Part shown: one piece after another, positions 32,837 through 42,421 of the stretch
Layout of the letters: each line of letters begins with the position of its first letter
Position numbering within the stretch: the first letter of the stretch is position 1
Source of the DNA: SIG78 sp045587205
Lineage (GTDB): Bacteria > Verrucomicrobiota > Lentisphaeria > Victivallales > Victivallaceae
Assembly (NCBI GenBank): GCA_045587205.1
Contig: JAZNBV010000078.1
Location: 1 to 64,000, forward strand
Length of the DNA stretch: 64,000 nt
Reading direction: 5' to 3'
The notes under the pieces: model-generated
What the model saw: the letters and a program-made list of their open reading frames with translations, nothing else
Database searches by the model: none
Told to the model about the DNA's origin: nothing
Position numbers and translations under genes: made by a program

Positions 32837-35800
32837 ATGCTTGAATTCGGTATCCAGAGTCAGCGCAGAATATTTTACGCCGGGGAACGCGTACGGTTTT
32901 TTCTGAAATCGGATACCGCGTTTCCGGCGGGCAAGGCATTTTTGCGTACCAATCTGGGTATGGCGGCGGTCCGCCGGCGCGAGATAATCAACGAAATCAA
33001 GCATAATCAGCGCCGCGCCGGGCGCGACTGGCACGATATAGCTCTGGAGCAGGTTTCCTGCAATGAATTTGCTTCAGAACTGTTTTTAACTGAAAATGGA
33101 ATTTTTGAACTCAAGGGCTTTTTTGCGCCCGATGAATGCAGCGGCATCTGCCTATGGCCGGAGGGAGAGAATCTCAAACTCAAAGTGGAGGCTGCTGAAA
33201 ATATCGGTGCCAATCTGGTTTACACGGCATTTGTCCGGCAGTTCGGCAGAAACTGCAGCAGAAGTTTTTCGGTCAATGATGATGCTGATTTGCAGAAACT
33301 GGACAATGCCGGCTATTCCGTAATACCCCGGTCTGGAACGTTCCGCAAACTCAAAGATAAGCTGGATTTTATTTTCGGCAGGCTCGGCTGCCGTATTCTG
33401 CAGCTCCTGCCCATTCATCCGGTGCCGACAGTTTACGGCAGAATGGGCAGATTCGGCAGTCCGTTTGCGGTGCTGGATTACTTTGCGGTGGACCCCGCAC
33501 TGGCGGAATTTGATGAATGCGCCACGCCGCTGGAGCAGTTTTGCGAACTGGTTGATGCTGTACACGCCCGTCAAGGGCGGATTTTTCTTGATATACCTGT
33601 AAATCATACCGGTTGGGCAAGCGTTCTGCAAAGCGAACACCCCGAATGGTTTGTGCGCGATGCCCGGAGCCGCCGCATAGAGTCGCCCGGCGCGTGGGGG
33701 ATCGTCTGGGAAGATCTCTGCAAACTTGATTATTCAGAGAAAGAGGTAACTGAATATATGGCAGAGGTCTTTCTCTACTGGTGCCGCCGGGGCGTGGATG
33801 GGTTCCGTTGTGATGCGGGGTATATGCTGCCTGAATCGGCGTGGCGCTATATTGAAAGCAAGGTGCGCAGCGAATATCCGGATACAGTTTTTATGCTTGA
33901 AGGATTGGGCGGCCCGCCGGAAAAACAGGAAGTTCTGTTGCGCGACTGCAATTTGGACTGGGCGTACAGCGAGCTTTTTCAGAATTACAGCCGCAGCGAG
34001 GTGGAAAATTATATAAATTACGCAAAATATGTATCCAATTTTTGCGGTACACTGATAAATTTTGCTGAAACGCACGATAATAACCGACTGGCATCTGTGT
34101 CACACACTTTTGCTGCAATGCGTTGTGCTTTGATGTGTTTTCTTTCGGAAAGCGGTGCTTTCGGTTTTGCCAACGGCGTGGAGTGGTTTGCTCAAGAAAA
34201 AATTGATGTCCACCGCGACAGCGCCCTTAACTGGGGTGCCGGGGAAAATATGGTAACTTTTCTGCAGCGCCTGCACGCTGTTATGCGTCTGCATCCGGCA
34301 TTTTACGGAGGAGCAGAATTTACCTTGCAGAATCTTTCCGGCGATGAGGCGCTGGCAATCCGCAGATGCGGTAATGGCGAAGAAGTTCTGGCACTTATCA
34401 ATTTGAATTGCCACGAAAAGTCGCAGGTCAGATTCAGTTTTTCCCGTATGAATGATGCCGGTGCAGCGTTCTGCGATCTGCTGACCGGCAGACCTTATGC
34501 TCTTGAGATCTGCGGAGAGTGCTTTTGTGCAGTTCTGGAACCCGGCGAGAGCCGCCTGTTGAGCCGTGATCAGAGTTATCTTGAAAAGATCGATGATGTG
34601 CTTGCCCACCCGTTCCGTATGCCGGAGAAGATCCGCAATCAGAAACTTGAACTGGCTCTGGGCAGGGTTCTGCTGGCGGCGGGGATCGAACCGCAGAAAA
34701 ATATCCGCAAGTTTATGAATAAATTCCAACAGGATTGGCGCCAGCTGTTCCGCTGCTGTCCGGTAGTTGTGTTCCGCGACGGTATTGACAATGACCGGCT
34801 GCTGATGGTGCCGCCGGGGTGGTGCCTTGCGGTGCAGAGTTCCGGCGCGTTCCGGGCCGAATTGAAAGACGGGGACAAAACTTTGCGATTTGAGTGTTCG
34901 GTACAGTTGAATGCCGATACTCATATTGCCCTGTTTCCGCCGCTTGACGATGAGAAGATCCCCGATGCAGATCCGGTGCTGAATTTGACCTGTTTTGAAA
35001 ATGATGCGGCGATCCACCGGCGGAGTTTTGTGCGTTATCTGCCGCTGCCGGAAGAAGATACAGTTATAAAACTCTGCTTTGATAATGACGGACTTAAATC
35101 TGCTCCGCCCCGTTATGCTCTGGGTACCAATGATCTTGGCGGTTACTGTCAGATACCCGGCTGCTGGAGCGGTTTGGTGAGCAAGTACGATTGCCTGCTG
35201 GCGGGCAATCTTAATGAAGAATATCCCGTTGACCGCCGTATTATGCTGATACGCTGCAAAGTATGGGTGGTGCTGAACGGTTTTTCACAGGAAGTGGATT
35301 TTGCTCTTCAGGAACATTTCCGTATTGGCAATCGCAATCTGGCACGATGGGAATTCAATGTGCCCGTGGGACAGGGCAAAGCGATCAAACTGGATATAAC
35401 CTCGCGTTTTGCCTTTAACGCCAATGCTCTGCGGCTTGAGTTCCGGCGGCGTCCGGCAGGCGGCAACCGGCAGCTGCTGGCAGACACTATTCAGGTAAAA
35501 CTTATTGTCAGACCGCAGATCGATGACCGGGTCAATCACGAAGTCACCAAAGCATATACCGGTCCGGAACAGAATTTTTCCAACGCGGTAACATCGCAGA
35601 AAAACGGATTCGTTTTTGCTCCGGCCAGTAACCGGGTGCTGTATATGAAAATGGATGATATGGAATTTTTCAGCGAAGAACAGTGGAGCTATATGAATGA
35701 TCTGCCGCTGGAAAATTACTATGGACTTGAGCATAAAACCGACCTTTTCAGCCCCGGATATTTTTCAGGCGGACTTGCCGGCGGAAAAGTTGCTGTGCTG

Positions 35801-37060
35801 GAAGCCGCAGTTAATCCGGCGGATTCTGAAACTGTTCTGTATCCGGAAACAGACCGTTTCCCCCACGAGCGGGAAATCGTGGAATGTGCTTTTGAAGCAA
35901 TGAAGATGTTTGTGGTAAAACGCAATGAATACCACACCGTGATAGCCGGCTATCCGTGGTTTCTGGATTGGGGGCGCGACACACTCATTGCTCTGCGCGG
36001 AATGATCGCCGGAAAAATGTTTGCAGAAGCGCGCGATATAATCCTGCAGTTTGCCGCATTTGAAAAAGCCGGTACCATACCCAATATGATCCGCGGGCTC
36101 AATGACTCCAACCGCGAAACCAGCGATGCACCGCTTTGGCTGGCGGTGGCCCTTAAAGAATACATATCTGCTTCCGGCGATAGAGATATACTTGAGCATA
36201 AAAGCGGTAATGGCGGAAGAACCATTCTGGAAATAATCCAGTCCATAGCCTTTTATTACCGCAACGGTACGGCGAACGGGATTTTTGCCGATAAAGCAAG
36301 TAATCTTATTTACAGCCCTGCGCATTACACCTGGATGGATACCAACTACCCTGCCGGAACGCCCCGGGCCGGGTACCCGGTGGAAATTCAATCATTGTGG
36401 TTTGCACTGCAGAAAATGCTTGCAGAGTATATTCCGGAATATGAAGCCGGTGCTGAACTTACCCGCAGTTCCATAAAAAAGTATTTTTACCGCCCGCAGG
36501 ATAAGCGTTTGAGCGATTGTCTGCATACTGATGACGGCGCCGCACCGGAAGATGCGGTTGCGGATGATGCCTTGCGCCCGAATATGCTTTTTGCTGTAAC
36601 TCTGGGAGCAGTGGATGATGTGAAAATCCAGCGCGAAATTGTTGAAAGTGCCGGTTTTCTGGTGATCCCGGGCGCCATCCGCTCACTGGCGAATTTACGG
36701 ATAACGCCGCCCCTGCCGGTGAAATTGAACGGTAAATTGCTGAATAATCCCGATTATCCCTATATCGGGCACTATTGCGGACCGGAGGATACCCGGCGCA
36801 AGATGGCTTATCACAACGGTACTGCCTGGTGCTGGCAGTTCCCGAGTTATGTGGAGGCTTTATTTATAGCGTACGGCAATGAGATCCTGCCGGCGGCGCG
36901 GGCACTGCTCAAATCAAGTGAGTGTTATTTTAATGATGGCTGTCCCGGTCAGCTGCCGGAAATTGCCGACGGCGATTATCCGCACAATTGGGGCGGGTGC
37001 GCTGCGCAGGCGTGGAGTGTTACTGAATTTTACCGGGTGGCAAAACTGCTGGGATTGTAA
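32837..37060 (+). CDS. Bifunctional glycogen debranching enzyme (GH13 + GH133)
   Basis: A 1407-residue protein with two catalytic modules. The N-terminal half is alpha-amylase-like (GH13): DIPVNHTGW near 254, nucleophile Asp326 in GVDGFRCD, acid/base Glu355 in FMLEGLG and Asp414 in AETHDN. The C-terminal third is amylo-alpha-1,6-glucosidase (GH133), starting around residue 1020 with GYPWFLDWGRDTLIALRG (Tyr1039 to Asp1048). This joins 4-alpha-glucanotransferase and glucosidase activities, as in eukaryotic debranching enzyme. Most bacterial relatives carry only the C-terminal module. It begins 17 bp after the peptidase gene. Confidence 0.87.
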   Translation: MLEFGIQSQRRIFYAGERVRFFLKSDTAFPAGKAFLRTNLGMAAVRRREIINEIKHNQRRAGRDWHDIALEQVSCNEFASELFLTENGIFELKGFFAPDECSGICLWPEGENLKLKVEAAENIGANLVYTAFVRQFGRNCSRSFSVNDDADLQKLDNAGYSVIPRSGTFRKLKDKLDFIFGRLGCRILQLLPIHPVPTVYGRMGRFGSPFAVLDYFAVDPALAEFDECATPLEQFCELVDAVHARQGRIFLDIPVNHTGWASVLQSEHPEWFVRDARSRRIESPGAWGIVWEDLCKLDYSEKEVTEYMAEVFLYWCRRGVDGFRCDAGYMLPESAWRYIESKVRSEYPDTVFMLEGLGGPPEKQEVLLRDCNLDWAYSELFQNYSRSEVENYINYAKYVSNFCGTLINFAETHDNNRLASVSHTFAAMRCALMCFLSESGAFGFANGVEWFAQEKIDVHRDSALNWGAGENMVTFLQRLHAVMRLHPAFYGGAEFTLQNLSGDEALAIRRCGNGEEVLALINLNCHEKSQVRFSFSRMNDAGAAFCDLLTGRPYALEICGECFCAVLEPGESRLLSRDQSYLEKIDDVLAHPFRMPEKIRNQKLELALGRVLLAAGIEPQKNIRKFMNKFQQDWRQLFRCCPVVVFRDGIDNDRLLMVPPGWCLAVQSSGAFRAELKDGDKTLRFECSVQLNADTHIALFPPLDDEKIPDADPVLNLTCFENDAAIHRRSFVRYLPLPEEDTVIKLCFDNDGLKSAPPRYALGTNDLGGYCQIPGCWSGLVSKYDCLLAGNLNEEYPVDRRIMLIRCKVWVVLNGFSQEVDFALQEHFRIGNRNLARWEFNVPVGQGKAIKLDITSRFAFNANALRLEFRRRPAGGNRQLLADTIQVKLIVRPQIDDRVNHEVTKAYTGPEQNFSNAVTSQKNGFVFAPASNRVLYMKMDDMEFFSEEQWSYMNDLPLENYYGLEHKTDLFSPGYFSGGLAGGKVAVLEAAVNPADSETVLYPETDRFPHEREIVECAFEAMKMFVVKRNEYHTVIAGYPWFLDWGRDTLIALRGMIAGKMFAEARDIILQFAAFEKAGTIPNMIRGLNDSNRETSDAPLWLAVALKEYISASGDRDILEHKSGNGGRTILEIIQSIAFYYRNGTANGIFADKASNLIYSPAHYTWMDTNYPAGTPRAGYPVEIQSLWFALQKMLAEYIPEYEAGAELTRSSIKKYFYRPQDKRLSDCLHTDDGAAPEDAVADDALRPNMLFAVTLGAVDDVKIQREIVESAGFLVIPGAIRSLANLRITPPLPVKLNGKLLNNPDYPYIGHYCGPEDTRRKMAYHNGTAWCWQFPSYVEALFIAYGNEILPAARALLKSSECYFNDGCPGQLPEIADGDYPHNWGGCAAQAWSVTEFYRVAKLLGL

Positions 37061-37063
37061 GAG

Positions 37064-37672
37064 TTATTCCACAACGGTTTTTTCAATGTTCAGGATTATG
37101 GAGCCTTTGCTGGAATCCTGCAGGAATTTTTTCAGGGTTTCAAGGTTATTTTCCGGCATTCTTCCGGCAAGGGTGATGTTTTCGGCGTAACTTTCATTGA
37201 ATAATTCAAAGCTCAATGCGTCAAGCTCTTTTTTAGTCTGATCGATCAAGCTGTACGGCAGTGCAAAGTTCAGATGAGTCATACTCTGCAAATCGCGCGT
37301 GGAAGCGTTCTCCAGTGCAAACTGTGCCGCTTCAGTATAGGCTTTGACCAGACCGCCGGTGCCGAGTTTTATGCCGCCGTACCAGCGTGCGGTAGTAACG
37401 ATCAAATTAGTTATGCCGCAGTTTTTCACCACTTCCAGCGTGGGGCGTCCGGCGGTTCCGGCAGGTTCGCCATCGTCAGAACAGCCCAGCACGCCGCCGG
37501 TGGAACCTACGGCAAAGGCAAAGACAATATGTCCTCCGTTATCGTATTTAAGTTTCTGACTGCGCCATATTTCACGCGCCTTTTCAGCACTCTCTACCGG
37601 AATAGCCTCCGATAAAAAACGCGATTTTTTAACCACCATTTCCACGGCGGTCGGCGCAGTCAGGACTTTCAT
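37064..37672 (-). CDS. YigZ/IMPACT-family protein
   Basis: A 202-residue protein of the YigZ family, related to eukaryotic IMPACT. Diagnostic sequences are KKSRFLSEAIPVESAEKA near the start, HIVFAFAVGS, SDDGEPAGTAGRP (the family hallmark) and VTTARWYGGIKLGTGGLVKAY. A C-terminal UPF0029-type domain follows. The biochemical role is unsettled; ribosome or tRNA-related stress functions have been proposed for relatives. The ATG at 37672 starts it, and its stop lies 3 bp from the end of the convergent debranching-enzyme gene. Confidence 0.92.
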   Translation of the reverse strand: MKVLTAPTAVEMVVKKSRFLSEAIPVESAEKAREIWRSQKLKYDNGGHIVFAFAVGSTGGVLGCSDDGEPAGTAGRPTLEVVKNCGITNLIVTTARWYGGIKLGTGGLVKAYTEAAQFALENASTRDLQSMTHLNFALPYSLIDQTKKELDALSFELFNESYAENITLAGRMPENNLETLKKFLQDSSKGSIILNIEKTVVE

Positions 37673-37678
37673 ACAAAC

Positions 37679-38476
37679 TTACTTTTTATCCACAAGTTTC
37701 TTTACATAAGGCATAATAGCATCTGCCCAGATGACGTAGCCGTCTTTGCCGGGATGCAGATAATCGGGCATAATTTCCGGCGAAAGGGTGCCGTCTTTTT
37801 TCAGCAGTTTGTCAGTTATATCGCAGTAAAAGACATTCTTCTGATCGTCAAGTTTGCAGATGATATCGTTGATGTATTTGATCTGGGCGCGGAAGGGATC
37901 GTTGACTTTGGCGCCGCGCGGGAAAATGCCGAAAAGCAGGATCGGGCTTTCAGGCAGTTTAGCACGCAACGCTTTGACCACCGCTTCCACTCCGGCTGCC
38001 GCTGCCGCCGGCGAGGCGGTGCGGTGACCGATGTTGTTAGTGCCGATCATCAGCACGACCAGCTGCGGTTTGATATTGTCAAGCAGCCCGCTGGAATTGA
38101 CCATCCACAGTGTGTGACCGGTGCGGTCGCCGCTGTAGCCGATGTTCAGCAGACGATAGTTGCCGAAGTATTTATCCAGCACTTCCTTGCCGCGGTTGTC
38201 CCAGAAGTGGGTAATTGAATCGCCGACAAAAAGGATCTGCACATCATTTTTGTACTGCGCAATCTGGTCACGCTTGGCATCCCAGCGGAGGTGCCAGGCG
38301 GTTTTGACTGCAGAGTCGGGATTCACACGCGGTGCAGGCGTTACCGATGCTTCATAACCGAAAGGTTTGGGGTATTTATGGCAGTTTTTCTTTGCCAGCG
38401 GACAAACCGAACAGCAGCCGGCGGCGGCGGCAAGAATGGCGGTGGCGGCAAAACAGACAACAGATTTTTTGAACAT
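37679..38476 (-). CDS. SGNH/GDSL hydrolase lipoprotein
   Basis: A 265-residue exported hydrolase. A lipoprotein signal (residues 1-20) ends at AAAGC, giving Cys21 as the anchor. The SGNH domain shows block I VGDSITHFW (Ser), block II GYSGDR, block III GTNN and block V DYLHPGKDGY (Asp, His). This pattern is like platelet-activating-factor acetylhydrolase-type and rhamnogalacturonan acetylesterase-type enzymes, so deacetylation of glycans at the cell surface is plausible. Several early cysteines (C21, C22, C25, C32) are notable. It follows yigZ in the same direction and stands upstream of it. Confidence 0.88.
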   Translation of the reverse strand: MFKKSVVCFAATAILAAAAGCCSVCPLAKKNCHKYPKPFGYEASVTPAPRVNPDSAVKTAWHLRWDAKRDQIAQYKNDVQILFVGDSITHFWDNRGKEVLDKYFGNYRLLNIGYSGDRTGHTLWMVNSSGLLDNIKPQLVVLMIGTNNIGHRTASPAAAAAGVEAVVKALRAKLPESPILLFGIFPRGAKVNDPFRAQIKYINDIICKLDDQKNVFYCDITDKLLKKDGTLSPEIMPDYLHPGKDGYVIWADAIMPYVKKLVDKK

Positions 38477-38581
38477 AATTTTTCTCCTGTGAAAATTTTG
38501 AAGATAAATTCAATTGTTATAAACTATAACCGTCATACTCTGAAATGCAAATTTTACAGACTGATTTTATTCTTGAAATAA

Positions 38582-38620
38582 ACAAAAAAGTTACTGCAAA
38601 ACATTGTTTTGCAGTAACTT
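38582..38620 (-). terminator. Terminator of nagB
   Basis: A perfect 15-bp stem (38588-38602 with 38606-38620, loop of three) runs on the minus strand into CTTTTTTGTT. It is 26 bp beyond the nagB stop. Confidence 0.85.
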
Positions 38621-38646
38621 GAGAAATATTACAGCTGTTCAGCAGA

Positions 38647-39432
38647 TCAGCGGTATGCCGCCCATTTGGGATCGTTTTCAAACACTTCTTTGTAGAAATC
38701 TTTGAGCTTGAGGTCAGCGGCTGCGGCTTCGTCAAGCACGATCACAGTATCGGGGTGCAGCTGCAGTGCGGTGGAACTGATCATTGCGGTCATCGGCCCT
38801 TCGATGGCGGCGGCGGCGATGGCGGCTTTGCGTTCACCGGTGATCAGCTGCAGAACTTTCTTGGCATCCAGCATGGTACCGACGCCGGCGGTGTAGGCGC
38901 GGCGGGGCATAGATTCCGGCGGATTGAAGTAGATCTTGTTCTGTTCATAGGTGGTGTTATTAAGATACGCCACGTGGGTGCGGCTGGAGAAACTCGTGCC
39001 GGGGTCGTTGAAACCGACGTGACCGGATTTGCCGATACCGACCAGCCACAGGTCGATGCCGCCTGCTTCATCAATGGAGGCATCGTAACGGGCGGCTTCG
39101 GCTTCTTCATCTTCAGCCAGACCGTCGGGCAGATGGGTGTTGCGGATGTCGATATTGACATTGTTGAACAGATGCTTGTTCATATAGTAGCGGTAGCTCT
39201 GATCGTGTTCCGGTGCCAGACCGGCGTATTCATCGAGGTTCCAGCTGCGGACTTGCGAAAAGTCAACTTTACCGGCCTTGTTGAGCTTGGAAAGTTCAGC
39301 ATAGACGTTTTCCATAGTCGCGCCGGTGGCAAGACCGAGCTTGAATTCGGGTTTGGCGTTGATCGCATCGGCAATCATTTGCGCGGTGAGTTTTTCCGCA
39401 TCAGCGGCGGTTTTGCAGATAATGACATCCAT
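38647..39432 (-). CDS. nagB: Glucosamine-6-phosphate deaminase
   Basis: Converts glucosamine-6-phosphate to fructose-6-phosphate and ammonia, feeding amino sugars into glycolysis. The 261 residues contain LGLATGATMENVYAEL near residue 33, SWNLDEYAGL (catalytic Asp), SGHVGFNDPG (catalytic His; GHIAFNEPG in E. coli) and TAGVGTMLDAKKVLQL. This is the usual length. The gene has its own promoter and terminator. nagA is not in the window. Confidence 0.95.
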   Translation of the reverse strand: MDVIICKTAADAEKLTAQMIADAINAKPEFKLGLATGATMENVYAELSKLNKAGKVDFSQVRSWNLDEYAGLAPEHDQSYRYYMNKHLFNNVNIDIRNTHLPDGLAEDEEAEAARYDASIDEAGGIDLWLVGIGKSGHVGFNDPGTSFSSRTHVAYLNNTTYEQNKIYFNPPESMPRRAYTAGVGTMLDAKKVLQLITGERKAAIAAAAIEGPMTAMISSTALQLHPDTVIVLDEAAAADLKLKDFYKEVFENDPKWAAYR

Positions 39433-39474
39433 AGCAAAAAATCCTTATGTTAAGTGGTTGAAAATGCATAAATA

Positions 39475-39502
39475 AATATAACACAAAAGCCGATTTTTGC
39501 AA
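39475..39502 (-). promoter_or_regulatory. Promoter of nagB
   Basis: Minus strand TTGCAA (39502-39497), 16 bp, TATATT (39480-39475), 42 bp before the nagB ATG. The rest of the gap up to 39625 shows nothing else I can identify. Confidence 0.6.
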
Positions 39503-39625
39503 CCGTTTTTTTGCATAAATTGCCAGTTTGTGCAAGAGTTTTATTTTTTTGTATCCATTAATCAGAAAAACTGCAGTCATAGTACTGTGCAGCAGTATTT
39601 GCTGAAAAATCCATTTTATCTGCAG

Positions 39626-39668
39626 AAAAAAAAGGGGCGTTGCAAATAACAGTTCTGCAACAGCCCCT
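39626..39668 (-). terminator. Terminator of citrate synthase
   Basis: Read on the minus strand, AGGGGC-T-GTTGCA pairs with TGCAAC-GCCCCT (one bulge) and is followed by eight T residues. Confidence 0.88.
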
Positions 39669-39692
39669 CCTGAAGTCTTATATTCTGCCTGA

Positions 39693-40979
39693 TCAGTCAA
39701 TATGCTTGAGTGTTTCACCCACATAGATCTGACGCGGACGGGTGATCTTGGTGTGTGCCCCGATCATCTCCTTCCAGTGTGCTATCCAGCCGGGCAGACG
39801 GCCCAGCGCAAAGATAACTGTGAACATATTTTCCGGAATGCCCAGCGCCCGGTAAATGATCCCGCTGTAAAAGTCAACATTGGGGTAGAGTTTGCGTTCG
39901 ATAAAGTATTCATCGTGCAAAGTCACATCTTCAAGTTCCAATGCCACTTCCAGAAGAGAGTCATCTATATGCATAGCGTTCAGGAACTTATGACATTCTT
40001 CCTTGATGATTTTCGCCCGCGGGTCAAAGGTTTTGTAAACCCGGTGCCCGAAACCCATCAGACGGAACGGATCGTTCTTGTCCTTGGCTTTGGCAATGCA
40101 GCGTTTGACCGAACCTTCGCCCTGAATGTGCTTGAGCATATCGATGACCGCCTGATTCGCTCCGCCGTGGAGCGGACCGGAAAGTGCTGAAATTCCCGCT
40201 GAAATAGTGGCGTACAAGTTCACCTGGGCGCTGCCGAGTGTACGCACTGCCGTGGTCGAACAGTTCTGTTCGTGGTCGGCGTGCAGTATCAGCAGCAAAT
40301 TGAGTATATCCACCGCTTCCGGGCGGATCACATAGGGCTTGATCGGCGAATCAAACATCATATAAAGGAAGTTTGCGCAGTATGAGAGGTCGTGCCGGGG
40401 ATAGACCACCGGGTCACCGATACTCTTTTTGTACGCAAAAGCCGCCATTGTACGCACCGTGGAAATCAGACGCGCGGTGGATAAATCAATATCGTCGAGC
40501 ATCGAAAGCAAGTCCACATTGGGGTAAAAAGTGGAGAGTGCGTTGATCATTGTACCCAATATGTGCATCGGGTGCGCCCCGCGCGGAAAATGATCGAAAA
40601 AGTGGCGCATATCTTCGTGCAGCAGGCTGTTGGCGGTAAGCAGCTGCGAAAACTTCCGCTTCTGTCCCGGAGTCGGCAATGCACCGTGTACCAGCAGATA
40701 TGCCGTATCCACAAAACTCACTTTGCGTACCAGTTCTTCAATGGGATAACCGCGGTAACGCAGAATGCCGCGTTCGCCGTCGATGAATGTTACTTCGCTG
40801 CAGCACGAAGCCGTATTCATAAAGGACGGGTCAAGACTGACGCAGCCGGTTTTTTTCCGCAGTTCTGCTACATCAATACCGCGTTCGCCTTCACTGCCGA
40901 TAACGATCGGCAGTTCGATCTGCTGTCCGCTGACAGTCAGAGTTGCAAATTCGCCGGTAGCTTTGACTTTGTTCTGCAT
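39693..40979 (-). CDS. gltA: Citrate synthase
   Basis: Condenses oxaloacetate and acetyl-CoA to citrate. The 428-residue protein has the type II/hexameric bacterial form. Landmarks are LDPSFMNTASC and ITFIDGE-like VTFIDGERGILRYRGYP in the N-terminal part, HADHEQNCST, catalytic His in GPLHGGANQAV, GFGHRVYKTFDPRA, catalytic Asp in NVDFYSGI and FALGRLPGWIAHWKE. The ATG at 40979 is used, because GAGG lies 9 nt upstream; the TTG at 40994 would overlap that site. It is monocistronic, with its own promoter and terminator. Confidence 0.97.
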   Translation of the reverse strand: MQNKVKATGEFATLTVSGQQIELPIVIGSEGERGIDVAELRKKTGCVSLDPSFMNTASCCSEVTFIDGERGILRYRGYPIEELVRKVSFVDTAYLLVHGALPTPGQKRKFSQLLTANSLLHEDMRHFFDHFPRGAHPMHILGTMINALSTFYPNVDLLSMLDDIDLSTARLISTVRTMAAFAYKKSIGDPVVYPRHDLSYCANFLYMMFDSPIKPYVIRPEAVDILNLLLILHADHEQNCSTTAVRTLGSAQVNLYATISAGISALSGPLHGGANQAVIDMLKHIQGEGSVKRCIAKAKDKNDPFRLMGFGHRVYKTFDPRAKIIKEECHKFLNAMHIDDSLLEVALELEDVTLHDEYFIERKLYPNVDFYSGIIYRALGIPENMFTVIFALGRLPGWIAHWKEMIGAHTKITRPRQIYVGETLKHID

Positions 40980-41037
40980 TTTTATGATCCTCAAATATAC
41001 GAAAAAACAAAATTAAATCTTTAACTCTTAAATAATT

Positions 41038-41065
41038 AATATAACACCCCTGCCGATAAATACAA
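41038..41065 (-). promoter_or_regulatory. Promoter of citrate synthase
   Basis: Minus strand TTGTAT (41065-41060), 16 bp, TATATT (41043-41038), 58 bp before the ATG. Confidence 0.55.
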
Positions 41066-41111
41066 GTTTACAGAGATTTTTTGTCCGTCAAGCGGTGTTT
41101 TTCTGCAACAT

Positions 41112-41750
41112 TCAGCTCTTTTGACAGCGGTCAAGCAGATCATTTACCGCCGTGAAAAGTTTACGCATATCTGCTGAAACACCGTGCATATTGCAGCGGC
41201 GGAAACGATTGCCCTGCATATATTCTTCCGTAACCTGTGATATTTCCTGCAGTGGATTCAGCAGAGTCCGGCGCAGTTTCTGCTCAAAATGAATGGCGCT
41301 CAAAAAAAACAGCAGTGTTATGATAACAATTCCCCACGCTCCGGTCTGCCGCAGCTGCTGGGTTTTGATTGCCGCCGCGGCAATGGCCTGTTTGTTGCAG
41401 TTGGTCAGGGCAATGATATTTCTGGTGACCTGACTGCGGGTCTGATTGTCGGCATTTTTCAGCAGCGGCAATTGAGTGTACAACTGTTTGATGATTGCCG
41501 ATTCACCGGCTTCGGAGATGTTGTTTCCGGCTGTTTGCAGGGAGATTTGGAACTGTTCTGTATCGATTGAACTGCCGGTCATTGTCATAAGCATAGTTTC
41601 GCAGGCGCTCAAACTTTTTACATTGCGTTCGTAAATCTGTTTTATTTCCGGGGTCATCCGCTGGAAACTCCATACCGCGCCGAATGCCAGAAGCAGATTG
41701 AACGCTATCTGCAGCCAGGCGCTTAAAGTTATCAGTTTGCCGGATTTCAT
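41112..41750 (-). CDS. Two-span membrane sensor-like protein with HAMP domain and no output domain
   Basis: A 212-residue protein. Transmembrane helix 1 is at residues 7-28 and helix 2 at 138-154. Between them lies a helical periplasmic segment of about 110 residues resembling four-helix-bundle chemoreceptor sensors. A HAMP-like linker follows (LNPLQEISQVTEEYMQGNRF), and the protein ends at 212 with no kinase, cyclase or methyl-accepting domain. The ATG at 41750 is one base after the trkA stop. It is the third gene of the potassium-uptake operon, so it may sense osmotic or ionic state and act through protein contact. This is inference. Confidence 0.72.
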   Translation of the reverse strand: MKSGKLITLSAWLQIAFNLLLAFGAVWSFQRMTPEIKQIYERNVKSLSACETMLMTMTGSSIDTEQFQISLQTAGNNISEAGESAIIKQLYTQLPLLKNADNQTRSQVTRNIIALTNCNKQAIAAAAIKTQQLRQTGAWGIVIITLLFFLSAIHFEQKLRRTLLNPLQEISQVTEEYMQGNRFRRCNMHGVSADMRKLFTAVNDLLDRCQKS

Positions 41751-41751
41751 T

Positions 41752-42405
41752 TTACGCCTCCCGGGAAAGTTTGGCAATGGCGTTTTCATCAGAAACGATC
41801 AGCAGCATATCGTTTTCTTCCAACGGTTTTTCCGGATCCGGGCGGCTCAGCACTCCGTTGCGACGCACTGCTGCTGCAATAATACCGTACTTTTGCGGCA
41901 GCGCAAGCTGGGCAATGCTTTTACCAACCATTGAAGAGGGCAGTTTTATTTCGGTAAGATTCAATTCACTGCCCGGTGAGGTATCAGCAATTATATCGCG
42001 GTAGAGTATGTGCGTGGCAAAGCGCCGTCCGAAATCCTGTTCGGGAATTATAACTTCGTGAGCGCCGACCATAAAGAGTATCCGCCGGTAGGTAGCTGAA
42101 CTTGCGCGCGAAACAATATGTCTGCACCCCATCTGCCGCAGCAGCGCTGTACAGATGATTGCCGACTCTTTTGCCGAGTTGCCCATAGCGCAGATAACAG
42201 AATCGCGTTCATTGGGCAGCAGTTTAGCCAGCGCATTTTCGTCGGTGATATCCACGGCGGCGGCGTGAGAAGCAAACTGCGATGCTGCTTCCACTTTTTC
42301 CGGGGATATATCAACTGCCAGAACCTCCACACCGCGTTCGGCAAGTGCCTGCGCCAGCGCCATTCCGAACTGTCCCAGTCCGATGATCATAATTTGTTTA
42401 GCCAT
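41752..42405 (-). CDS. Trk/Ktr-type potassium uptake regulatory subunit
   Basis: Cytoplasmic RCK protein that gates the potassium channel subunit. The 217 residues contain an N-terminal Rossmann domain with IIGLGQFGMALAQAL and VDISPEKVE (nucleotide ribose contact), and a C-terminal RCK_C domain (TEIKLPSSMVGKSIAQLALP, NDMLLIVSDENAI). The single RCK pair and length match KtrA rather than the doubled TrkA of E. coli. AGGAGG is about 6 nt before the ATG. It lies 16 bp after the channel gene. Confidence 0.93.
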   Translation of the reverse strand: MAKQIMIIGLGQFGMALAQALAERGVEVLAVDISPEKVEAASQFASHAAAVDITDENALAKLLPNERDSVICAMGNSAKESAIICTALLRQMGCRHIVSRASSATYRRILFMVGAHEVIIPEQDFGRRFATHILYRDIIADTSPGSELNLTEIKLPSSMVGKSIAQLALPQKYGIIAAAVRRNGVLSRPDPEKPLEENDMLLIVSDENAIAKLSREA

Positions 42406-42421
42406 AAAGCAACCTCCTTTT

